Below, piece after piece: positions 1 through 6,906 of a DNA stretch of 64,000 nucleotides. Numbering within the stretch: the stretch's first letter is position 1; the number at the start of each line of letters is the position of its first letter. The translations under genes were made by a program, and so were the position numbers. Source of the stretch: JAIQFL01 sp035501495 (GTDB taxonomy: Bacteria > Acidobacteriota > Terriglobia > Bryobacterales > Bryobacteraceae); assembly GCA_035501495.1 (NCBI GenBank), contig DATJWB010000038.1, forward strand, positions 1 to 64,000, in the 5' to 3' direction. The notes below the pieces were generated by a model. The model worked only from the letters and a program-made list of their open reading frames with translations, was not told where the DNA came from and made no database searches.

Positions 1-327
1 CCCCTCTTCTTCCAGACGGCGCTGCAGCGTTCGCTCGCTTAAGCCGAGTTCGGGCGCAACCGTCTTGATCGAACACCGGCCGGCGGCGACGCCTTTCACC
101 AGAACTCTGCGAACCCTCTCCTTCAGTTCGGAGGATGCTGGCGCAACCGAGGCCAGCGACGCTTTGGCGTGCCGCTCGATGATCCTGGAGAGAGCCGGGT
201 CAGTGGTCAGAAGGCGGCGCTCCATGGTGGCTGAATCCAACTCCAGGGCGTTGACGCGCGTCTGAAACCGGGGAAGGACCTTGAATATGCGGACGTGCTC
301 GTGGATGTCGGGCGGCGTCTCGTGCAT
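1..327 (-). pseudogene. AraC-family regulator remnant (5'-truncated, runs off left edge)
   Basis: The minus strand reads in frame from an ATG at 327 to the left edge. It matches the late part of Arabinose_bd-type AraC regulators (ERRLLTTDPALSRIIERHA) followed by the first helix-turn-helix (VAPELGLSERTLQRRLEEE). A complete family member is about 330 residues, with about 200 residues of ligand-binding domain before this point. The frame stays open upstream of 327 but shows no likeness to that domain, and an unrelated gene starts at 439 on the other strand. I infer loss of the 5' part. The last helix-turn-helix lies outside the window, so the 3' end cannot be judged. A short intact regulator starting at 327 is the less likely alternative. 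Confidence 0.55.
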
Positions 328-438
328 GCCATGCGGCCCGTTTCGGCTTTTTCGCGGCCGTTCACATCGGATATCGCTTCTGACTGGCGGGCACGTGATG
401 CGGCAACCAAGAACGTACCCACCGCGTAAACTGGAATC

Positions 439-879
439 ATGCCGACTCCCTTCGAAAGCGCCCAATTGAACCTTCAACTCTTCGATCTGCGGCGCGAGCC
501 TGTCCTGCGAGAGGCGCGCGCCTGGTTTACCTTCGAATTCAATCCGCAGAGCATTACCGAGCTTGTCGAGGTCGTCCGGAGTGAGCGAAACGCCTCTTTC
601 CGGATGGTGCTGGGGTACTGGGATATGGCCGCTTCGCTGGTGACCACGGGAGCAATCGATGGCGATGCGTTCCGTGCCGCCCACGGGGAGATTTTTGCCA
701 CCTTCAGCAAGATCCATCCGTTTCTTGCCGAGTTCCGGGCGGCCACGGGCGAGGCCGAGATCTGCAAAAACATGGAGGCGGTGGTCATGGCGGCGCCCGG
801 CGCCGAGGAGATCCTGAAGCGCCGTCGCGAGGCGATCCGCACCTTTCGCCAGGCGCGCGCGTCCGCGGCGGAGCGGTAA
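439..879 (+). CDS. Uncharacterised 146-aa helical protein
   Basis: The 146-residue product has no signal peptide or membrane segment. It is rich in charged residues and looks all-helical, with a conserved-looking core ITELVEVVRSERNASFRMVL and a basic C-terminus. I do not recognise the family; small acidobacterial DUF4760-like proteins have a similar size and composition, but that is a guess. The ATG at 439 follows the remnant regulator on the opposite strand, and the gene ends 38 bp before the Lpt fusion gene. Codon use is high-GC at third positions like its neighbours, which supports real coding. Confidence 0.7.
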   Translation: MPTPFESAQLNLQLFDLRREPVLREARAWFTFEFNPQSITELVEVVRSERNASFRMVLGYWDMAASLVTTGAIDGDAFRAAHGEIFATFSKIHPFLAEFRAATGEAEICKNMEAVVMAAPGAEEILKRRREAIRTFRQARASAAER

Positions 880-917
880 GGCCAACAGGGTATACGCGCT
901 ATATTGGAATCAGCTCC

Positions 918-3230
918 ATGCGAGGTACCCGCTGGCTCTTATTGGTAGCCATTGCCGTTCTGCTTGGCGGCATCGCCGTCAAGTATAAGGCACAACTGAA
1001 CGCTCTGCGGGTAAGAGACCAGGCTTTGGCCAAGCCAACTCCATTGCCCGACGACTTGAACTCTTCCTCGCTGGACTGGCACTGGGTGGAGCGGGATACC
1101 AAGGACGGGTCGGGGCGCGTTCTCGCGGAAATCTGGGCGAAAGACGCGACCGAGCTGAAGGACTCCTCGCGTGCCGACCTCAAGGGCGTGACTCTCCGCC
1201 TGACCAGCAAGAAGGGCGACACCTACGACCTCATCAAGAGCGCCACCGCCAGCTTTTACAAGAACGACAAGCGGTTGTATTCGGACGAGGATGTGGACAT
1301 CACCCTCAATATGCCGGTGGAAGGCCAGCCCAAGCGGACGCCCGTCAACGTCAAGACTTCCGGCGTGACGTACAACACCGACGGCCGTGCGGAGACGGAC
1401 CGGCCCTCCAGCTTTGTTTCGGACCGGTGCACCGGTACCGCGACGGGAGGAGCCTACGACCCCAATTCCCACGTGTTGGTGATGAAGAACGACGTGGTAA
1501 TGAACTGCCAGCCTCGCAGCCCTCACGCCAAGCCAATGAAGATCGAGGGCGGCAGCCTGCAGTATCTCGAGACTCAATCCGAGATCCTCCTCACTCCGTG
1601 GGGCCGCCTCACGCGGGAGAATACGGTGATCGAAGGCGAGAATGTCGTCATCCACCTGCAAAAGGACGACGAGGGCCACATCATCATTCAGAGCATCGAC
1701 GCCGTCAACGCGCACGGTACGGACGACTACCCGAAGCGCAAGTTGCAGTATGCGGCCGACCAGCTTTGGGTCGCGATGGACGAAGACGGCGTGGTGCAAC
1801 GGATTACCGCGCAATCGAACGCCCGCCTGGTTTCGACTTCCGACGCCACCGAGACTACCATCACGGCCGACCACGTGGACATGAATTTCGCCATCGATGA
1901 CCACCAGAGCACCCTGTCGGACGCGAGCACTGCGGGCAGCAGTGTAGTGGCGGCCAGGCCGCTCCCGGGGCCCGATCGCCAACCCGGGGAAACCCACATT
2001 CTGCGCAGCGACTCGCTCACCATGAAGATGCAGCCGGGAGGCCGGAACATCGAGAGTGTGGTCACGCATGCGCCCGGAACGCTCGAATTCGTCCCTAATC
2101 AACCCGTCCAGCACCATCGCCTGCTGGAAGGCAACGATATGGTCATCCGGTACGGGGACGACAACCGCATTCAGTCGTTCCACGCCACCAATGCGCGGAC
2201 CCGGACAGACCCCACCGACGAAGAGAAAAAGCATAACCGGGTGGTCTCGTTTACCGCCAGCCCCGACCTTTTGGCGCACTTCGAGCCCAAGACGGGCCGC
2301 ATGGTGACTACCGAGCAATCGGGCGGTTTTACTTACGATGAAGGCGACCGCCATGCCCGCGCGGCCAAAGCCACGCTCGATTCCGACCGGAACATGATCT
2401 TGCTGGAGACCGGTGCCCGGATGTGGGACGCCACCGGATCGACCACTGCCGATCACATTCGCATGGACGAGAAGACCGGGGATTTCACCGCCGAAGGCGG
2501 CGTCAACTCCAGCCGCCTCCCGGAAAAGGACGAGAAGAAGAACTCGCAGATGCTCTCGGGCGACCAGCCTCTGCAGGCGCAGGCGCGCAGGATGGATTCG
2601 CGCAACCACAATCGTGTGATGCATTACGAAGGCGGCGTGACGATGTGGCAGGGCGCCAACCGAATTCAGGCTGATGTGATCGATATCGACCGCGAACAGG
2701 ACAAGAAGACGCTGGTTGCCGACGGGCACGTGGTAACGAACCTGTGGGAACAGCCCAAGGACGACTCGAAGGCCCCGGCGCCTAAGAAGAAAGCCCCCTC
2801 CGATCCGGTGCTGACCGTGGTGCACGCCCCGCACCTCGTCTACACGGAGGAGAACCGGCTGGCCGTCTACACCGGCGGCGCCGTGCTCGCTCGGCCCCAG
2901 TTGGACGTTAAGGGCAGGGAGATTCGAGCGTTCCTGGCGGAGTCGGACAAAGATTCCCGTCTCGAAAAGGCGTTCGCCGAAGGGGCGGTCACGATCAACC
3001 AGGTTTCCAAGGAAGCTACCCGCATCGGGACTGCCGACCACGCGGAGTATTACACGGCCGACCAGCGGGTGTTCCTGCGGGACGGCCACCCCAAGCTTGT
3101 CGAAAAGAGGACCAACGGGAAAGACAATACGACCGAGGGCCTGGATTTGACCTACTTCGCTAACGATGATAGGCTTCTGGTAAATGGGTCTCGGGCCCAG
3201 CAAGGGCAAAGTCAAATCAAGCGAAAGTGA
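918..3230 (+). CDS. LptC-LptA-like fusion protein for LPS export (OstA family)
   Basis: The 770-residue protein has one N-terminal membrane anchor (about residues 5-22, LLLVAIAVLLGGIAV). An LptC-like beta-jellyroll follows at about 95-200 (LKGVTLRLTSKKGDTYDLIK), then several OstA/LptA-type beta repeats up to the C-terminus. LptC normally has about 190 residues and LptA about 180, so this chain combines an inner-membrane LptC domain with a long LptA-like periplasmic bridge. It should carry lipopolysaccharide from the LptB2FG transporter towards the outer membrane. The gene lies directly upstream of lptB, which supports the assignment. No lptF or lptG is in the window. The start follows the N-terminal Arg and membrane helix pattern. 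Confidence 0.82.
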   Translation: MRGTRWLLLVAIAVLLGGIAVKYKAQLNALRVRDQALAKPTPLPDDLNSSSLDWHWVERDTKDGSGRVLAEIWAKDATELKDSSRADLKGVTLRLTSKKGDTYDLIKSATASFYKNDKRLYSDEDVDITLNMPVEGQPKRTPVNVKTSGVTYNTDGRAETDRPSSFVSDRCTGTATGGAYDPNSHVLVMKNDVVMNCQPRSPHAKPMKIEGGSLQYLETQSEILLTPWGRLTRENTVIEGENVVIHLQKDDEGHIIIQSIDAVNAHGTDDYPKRKLQYAADQLWVAMDEDGVVQRITAQSNARLVSTSDATETTITADHVDMNFAIDDHQSTLSDASTAGSSVVAARPLPGPDRQPGETHILRSDSLTMKMQPGGRNIESVVTHAPGTLEFVPNQPVQHHRLLEGNDMVIRYGDDNRIQSFHATNARTRTDPTDEEKKHNRVVSFTASPDLLAHFEPKTGRMVTTEQSGGFTYDEGDRHARAAKATLDSDRNMILLETGARMWDATGSTTADHIRMDEKTGDFTAEGGVNSSRLPEKDEKKNSQMLSGDQPLQAQARRMDSRNHNRVMHYEGGVTMWQGANRIQADVIDIDREQDKKTLVADGHVVTNLWEQPKDDSKAPAPKKKAPSDPVLTVVHAPHLVYTEENRLAVYTGGAVLARPQLDVKGREIRAFLAESDKDSRLEKAFAEGAVTINQVSKEATRIGTADHAEYYTADQRVFLRDGHPKLVEKRTNGKDNTTEGLDLTYFANDDRLLVNGSRAQQGQSQIKRK

Positions 3231-3318
3231 GCCGGAGCCTCCCGCTCGCACCGCGACGAGGCCGAATCCCTACCTGCCTGACCATCTCCAGACCGCAACT
3301 GAGGAAGATCCCAAGCGC

Positions 3319-4047
3319 ATGAGCAAGCTCGAGACCAGGGAAATCTCGAAGACTTATCGCGGGCGGCGCGTGGTGGACGACGTTTCGGTATTTGTGCAGC
3401 AGGGGGAAGTGGTCGGGTTGCTGGGTCCCAACGGCGCCGGAAAGACCACGTCGTTTTACATGATCGTCGGGCTGATCAGCCCCGATTCGGGACGGGTGCT
3501 GGTGGACGAGGAGGATATCACCGGCCTGCCCATGTACCTTCGTGCCCGCCGGGGAATCAGCTACCTTCCCCAGGAAGCTTCGGTCTTCCGCAAACTCACG
3601 GTGGAAGAGAATCTCGGGGCCATCCTGGAGACGCTGCCGATGCGTTCGCGCGAGCGGCGGGAGACCATGGAGCGACTGATCGACCAGTTGGGACTCGAAA
3701 AAGTGCGCACCAGCCGCGGGTACATGCTCTCGGGTGGCGAGCGGCGCCGCGTGGAGATCGCCCGCTCGCTGGTTATCAGCCCCAGCTTCCTGCTGTTGGA
3801 CGAGCCGTTTTCGGGCATCGACCCCATCCAGGTGCTGGAACTGCAGCGAATCATTTTCGACCTGAAACGTTCGGGCATCGGGATCCTGATTACCGACCAT
3901 GCGGTCCGCGAAACCCTGGTGGTGACCGACCGCGCTTACATCATTAATAACGGGCGAATCTTCCGGGCGGGCAGTCCCGAGGCGCTGGAGCGCGATCCGG
4001 AAGTCAAACGCATCTATCTCGGCGAAACGTTTTCGCTGCGCGTGTGA
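3319..4047 (+). CDS. lptB: LPS export ABC transporter ATP-binding protein LptB
   Basis: This 242-aa cytoplasmic ATPase drives lipopolysaccharide extraction. Walker A is GPNGAGKTT, the Q-loop lies in SYLPQEASVFRKLTVEENL, the signature is LSGGERRRVEIARSL, Walker B is FLLLDEPFSGIDP and the switch histidine is in ITDHAVRETL; all are intact. The GID after Walker B and the C-terminal YLGETFSL are typical of LptB. I chose the ATG at 3319 because a GAGGAAG ribosome site precedes it and homology begins there. An in-frame start at 3184 would overlap the preceding gene and add 45 non-conserved residues. It is probably cotranscribed with the Lpt fusion gene. Confidence 0.95.
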   Translation: MSKLETREISKTYRGRRVVDDVSVFVQQGEVVGLLGPNGAGKTTSFYMIVGLISPDSGRVLVDEEDITGLPMYLRARRGISYLPQEASVFRKLTVEENLGAILETLPMRSRERRETMERLIDQLGLEKVRTSRGYMLSGGERRRVEIARSLVISPSFLLLDEPFSGIDPIQVLELQRIIFDLKRSGIGILITDHAVRETLVVTDRAYIINNGRIFRAGSPEALERDPEVKRIYLGETFSLRV

Positions 4048-4110
4048 TTTCATCCCGGGGGCATTCGTGCGATGGGAAACCGCCTGTCCGGCTGGCCCGT
4101 AACCGTCATC

Positions 4111-4737
4111 ATGAGAACTCTGCTGTTGTTGTTACTCGGCGCGGTTTCCGCCTCTCCGCAGCCATTTTCATACGGGGTGAAGGTAGGGACGCCCCTTACG
4201 GACTTTATCAGCACCGTACAGAACGTCAGTTCCAGCGTTCCCAACCGGTTTATCGCCGGGGTCACCGGGGAATTGCACCTGCCTTTTGGCCTGGGTGTTG
4301 AGGTGGACGCACTCTATCGGCGTATCCACTACCAGGACACCATCGGGAATCCCCTCAACGCGTTCACCACAGACCGCACGACCGCCAACTCCTGGGAGTT
4401 TCCAATCCTGGCGAAGTATCGTTTTCCTGCCAAGCTGGTCAGGCCATACGTGGATGCCGGGATTGCTTTCGACACACTCTCAGGAGTGACTGACACGGTG
4501 ACCCAGTTGCTTGCCCCTTCCAACACTTCCACTCACACCACATCAACTCCCACCGCGCTTCAGAATACCTCCACTAAGGGATTCGTCATCGGCGCCGGCA
4601 TCTCCGTTCATGCGATTGTCATTCACCTCTCGCCCGAGATTCGCTACACCCGCTGGGGAGCGTCGCAATTCAACCTGGCCGGTGTTTTGAGCAGCAATCA
4701 GAATCAGGCCGAGTTTCTGTTGGGGATCACCTTCTGA
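4111..4737 (+). CDS. Small outer-membrane beta-barrel protein
   Basis: The 208-residue product begins with a clear signal peptide (MRTLLLLLLGAVSASPQPF). Alternating polar and hydrophobic strands follow, as in eight-stranded OmpA/OmpX-like barrels (GVTGELHLPFGLGVEVDALY, PEIRYTRWG), and the chain ends with the aromatic terminus FLLGITF. I see no catalytic motif. An upstream in-frame ATG at 4072 would put 13 residues before the signal peptide, so 4111 is preferred. It sits between lptB and a CBM9-like protein on the same strand. The family is known as outer-membrane beta-barrel (porin-like) in Acidobacteriota; the role is unknown. Confidence 0.75.
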   Translation: MRTLLLLLLGAVSASPQPFSYGVKVGTPLTDFISTVQNVSSSVPNRFIAGVTGELHLPFGLGVEVDALYRRIHYQDTIGNPLNAFTTDRTTANSWEFPILAKYRFPAKLVRPYVDAGIAFDTLSGVTDTVTQLLAPSNTSTHTTSTPTALQNTSTKGFVIGAGISVHAIVIHLSPEIRYTRWGASQFNLAGVLSSNQNQAEFLLGITF

Positions 4738-4760
4738 GACTAGCTGCGCAGTTTCTCCTG

Positions 4761-5504
4761 ATGGCTGTTTTTTTCGGCTCTTCGTGGGCGGCCGAGGCGC
4801 CGCCCAAGAGGTACAATTGCGTGCGCGCCGACTCGGCGATCCGCGTGGACGGACAACTCGACGATGCCGCCTGGCGGCGGGCGCGCTGGACGGACTGGTT
4901 CGTCGATATCCGAGGTACATCGGGACCCAAGCCACGCTTTCGAACCCGCGTCAAGATGCTGTGGGACGACGACTACTTCTACGTCGGCGCCGAACTCGAG
5001 GAGCCTGACGTCTGGGCCACACTTACGGAACACGACTCGGTGATCTTCCACGATAACGATTTCGAAGTGTTCCTGAATCCAACCGGCGATGGCCTCAACT
5101 ACTTCGAGTTCGAAATCAACGCAATGAATACCGGGTGGGACCTCTTTCTGCCGATGCCCTACCGCCAGAAAGGAAAGGCCGACAACAGTTGGGAGATCCC
5201 CGGCCTCCGCAGCGCGGTCTCCGTGCAGGGGACCCTCAATGACAACCGCGATCGGGATCGCGGCTGGAGCGTCGAATTGGCATTTCCGTGGAGTGCGTTC
5301 ACGGCGCGAAGCGGCGCGGGGCGTCCCCAGCCGGGGACCGAGTGGCGCGTGAATTTCTCGCGTGTGGAATGGCAGGTGCGCCACTCGGATACCCATTACG
5401 AAAAGCTTCCCGGACTGAAGGAGGACAACTGGGTGTGGTCGCCACAGGGGATCGTGGACATGCACCTGCCCGATCGCTGGGGCTACGTGAAGTTTGTGAG
5501 ATGA
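4761..5504 (+). CDS. CBM9-like carbohydrate-binding protein
   Basis: This 247-aa probable secreted protein has a short hydrophobic N-terminus ending near SWAAEA. It is followed by one CBM9/DOMON-like beta-sandwich: IRVDGQLDDAAWRRA at the start, MLWDDDYFYVGAELEEPDVW, then NDFEVFLNPTGDGLNYFEFE and WSVELAFPWSAF. These are the recognised blocks of the carbohydrate family 9-like domain seen in xylanases and in many stand-alone acidobacterial and Bacteroidetes proteins. No catalytic domain is attached. The gene follows the barrel gene by 23 bp and may be cotranscribed. Sugar binding is inferred from the family only. Confidence 0.82.
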   Translation: MAVFFGSSWAAEAPPKRYNCVRADSAIRVDGQLDDAAWRRARWTDWFVDIRGTSGPKPRFRTRVKMLWDDDYFYVGAELEEPDVWATLTEHDSVIFHDNDFEVFLNPTGDGLNYFEFEINAMNTGWDLFLPMPYRQKGKADNSWEIPGLRSAVSVQGTLNDNRDRDRGWSVELAFPWSAFTARSGAGRPQPGTEWRVNFSRVEWQVRHSDTHYEKLPGLKEDNWVWSPQGIVDMHLPDRWGYVKFVR

Positions 5505-5507
5505 GGA

Positions 5508-5533
5508 GGTGCCAGGGCATGAGTGCCCCCGCC
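5508..5533 (-). repeat. Copy A of a short dispersed GGCACTC/TGCC element
   Basis: On the minus strand this reads GGCGGGGGCACTCATGCCC followed by TGGCACC. It shares the core GGCG-NN-GGCACTC-N-TGCC with copies at 14940 and 19844. All three lie within about 10 bp after a stop codon. The plus strand can fold GGGCA-TGAG-TGCCC. It may act as a small terminator or REP-like element. Confidence 0.4.
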
Positions 5534-5556
5534 ACGTCACCCATATGCGTTATCCT

Positions 5557-5585
5557 ATTGTAAGAATATAAACAAATATTGTAAG
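5557..5585 (+). promoter_or_regulatory. AT-rich control region with ATTGTAAG direct repeats
   Basis: ATTGTAAG occurs at 5557-5564 and again at 5578-5585, exactly 21 bp apart (two helical turns), in a short AT-rich island just before the ATG at 5590. The stretch TAAGAATATAAACAAATATT between them contrasts sharply with the surrounding GC-rich DNA. It may be a promoter or a two-site operator for the downstream receiver gene. Confidence 0.4.
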
Positions 5586-5589
5586 TGAT

Positions 5590-5982
5590 ATGGCGGAAGC
5601 TTCCGGCCGGATCCTGATCGTCGATGACGAGCCACCCCTCTTGAAGATGATGCAGGTGTATCTGAAGCGATTAGGCTTTGACGTGAGCGTCGCCGGCGGC
5701 ACGGCGCAGGCATGGTTGGAGTTTCAAACCGCCCCGGCGAGCTTTGCGGGGGTCGTGCTCGACGCCACCATGCCGGGACTCAGCCTGGAGGAGTTGGCGC
5801 TCCGCATGCTAAACGCCAATCCGGAGCTGTTTGTGATTGCGGCCAGCGGATATCCTGTAGACATGTCCGCGCTCGAGTCGGCATCTCCCGGACGCACCAT
5901 CTTTCTGCATAAGCCGTTCGCTCCGGAGATGCTGGCAAGTGCGATTCGGAGGATGCTTGCCCCGCAAGAAGAAGGGCTTTGA
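5590..5982 (+). CDS. Single-domain response regulator (receiver only)
   Basis: The 130-residue CheY-like receiver has the acidic pair D12/D13 (ILIVDDEPP), phospho-acceptor D58 (VVLDATMPG) and conserved K108 (FLHKPFAPE). The usual threonine/serine switch is in AASG. There is no output domain, so it probably signals by protein contact or as a phosphorelay step. It is preceded by an AT-rich direct-repeat region. The end of the gene overlaps a small basic ORF, which in turn overlaps the Tat-exported protein gene, so all three look cotranscribed. No kinase is adjacent. Confidence 0.9.
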   Translation: MAEASGRILIVDDEPPLLKMMQVYLKRLGFDVSVAGGTAQAWLEFQTAPASFAGVVLDATMPGLSLEELALRMLNANPELFVIAASGYPVDMSALESASPGRTIFLHKPFAPEMLASAIRRMLAPQEEGL

Positions 5983-6112
5983 CCTGGGCAAGGAAGTGAA
6001 AGCCATGGCCCGGGAGCGTGTCGGCCGGGTACCCTCCGGAAAGCCGATCGAGCCGAAGTCGGCCCGCAAGAAGCCAAAACATAAGAAGACCTTGTTGGAG
6101 GAACTCCAGTGA
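5957..6112 (+). CDS. Small basic protein (35-51 aa), translationally coupled
   Basis: A short frame runs from TTG 5957 (51 aa) or ATG 6005 (35 aa) to TGA at 6110-6112. Its product is strongly basic (KPIEPKSARKKPKHKKTLL) and ends in LEELQ. Support for coding comes from its links on both sides: it overlaps the end of the receiver gene, and its TGA overlaps the GTG start of the next gene (GTGA). A GGAAG motif precedes ATG 6005 at a usable distance, so the shorter form is quite possible. The Lys/Arg-rich tail suggests nucleic-acid or ribosome binding, but the function is unknown. Confidence 0.55.
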   Translation: MPRKKKGFDLGKEVKAMARERVGRVPSGKPIEPKSARKKPKHKKTLLEELQ

Positions 6113-6849
6113 GCCGTCCGGCGGGTTGGTCCCGCCGCGAATTCCTGGCCTACGGTTCGATCCTCGGCTGGCTGCCGTTCTTCCATCCCCGGCACATCAG
6201 CCTGGCCGGAGCGAAGTTCCGCATCATCCGCAATGGCCGGTCGAAACGGCGCTATCTCCTGATCCACGGCAACGAAGAGACCGCCCGTGAGGTGTTGATC
6301 GGGCATATGCAATCCCACCAAGGACTTGCGTACGTGATCGAGAATCACACCCGCGATGTCACCATCGATTCCGGTAAATTGGACCCCAACCGGATGTTCT
6401 CGCGGGTTGGCGCCGAGGCCAATCTGCGAAGGCTCAACTCGGATTGGGAGCCGGCGCGTATCGAGTCGGCTCTGGCGCAGTTGGATCGGGGCCGGGAAAA
6501 GCTGGTGCGCGCGCTGCTTCCCGCGCCGGGCGGCCTTCTGGTGGCGTTGCACAACAATTCCGCGGGATATTCGGTGACGAACGAGGAGCCCATCAGCGAC
6601 GCGAGATCGATCCGCGAGCCGTCGAATCCGCACGCATTCTTCCTCTGCACCGATCCGGAGGATTTTCGCCTGCTGTCCACGTCGGCCTACAACGTGGTCC
6701 TGCAGCAGCACGGGCCCACACAAGACGACGGCTCGCTGTCGCGTCTTGCCGCCACGCGCGGCCTTCGATACGTGAACCTGGAGGTGGGGATCGGCCAGAG
6801 GGAACGACAGAAGGAGATGCTGGCCTGGATGGAGTGGATCCTCAAGTGA
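6109..6849 (+). CDS. Tat-exported protein, hydrolase-like, function unknown
   Basis: The 246-residue product starts with a twin-arginine signal (WSRREFLAYGSILGWLPFF), so it is probably exported folded, perhaps with a cofactor. The mature part contains RRYLLIHGNEETAREVL, LLVALHNNSAGYSV and a C-terminal YVNLEVGIGQRERQKEM. The spaced His-Gly-Asn-Glu, His-Asn-Asn and Glu motifs resemble the metal site layout of zinc carboxypeptidase or aspartoacylase-like hydrolases, but I cannot place it firmly. The GTG start overlaps the upstream small gene by 4 bp. Confidence 0.65.
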   Translation: MSRPAGWSRREFLAYGSILGWLPFFHPRHISLAGAKFRIIRNGRSKRRYLLIHGNEETAREVLIGHMQSHQGLAYVIENHTRDVTIDSGKLDPNRMFSRVGAEANLRRLNSDWEPARIESALAQLDRGREKLVRALLPAPGGLLVALHNNSAGYSVTNEEPISDARSIREPSNPHAFFLCTDPEDFRLLSTSAYNVVLQQHGPTQDDGSLSRLAATRGLRYVNLEVGIGQRERQKEMLAWMEWILK

Positions 6850-6906
6850 CCGGCGGCGATCCTGTTCCCTGCGATAAAATCAAGACATCTCTCCCGTGGA
6901 TATTCG

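Noticed and set aside
939..3251. A 770-codon open frame antisense to the Lpt fusion gene
   Set aside because: It is the mirror of a real high-GC gene; its product is rich in Val/His/Arg/Gly and matches no family, whereas the plus strand has clear LptC/OstA motifs.
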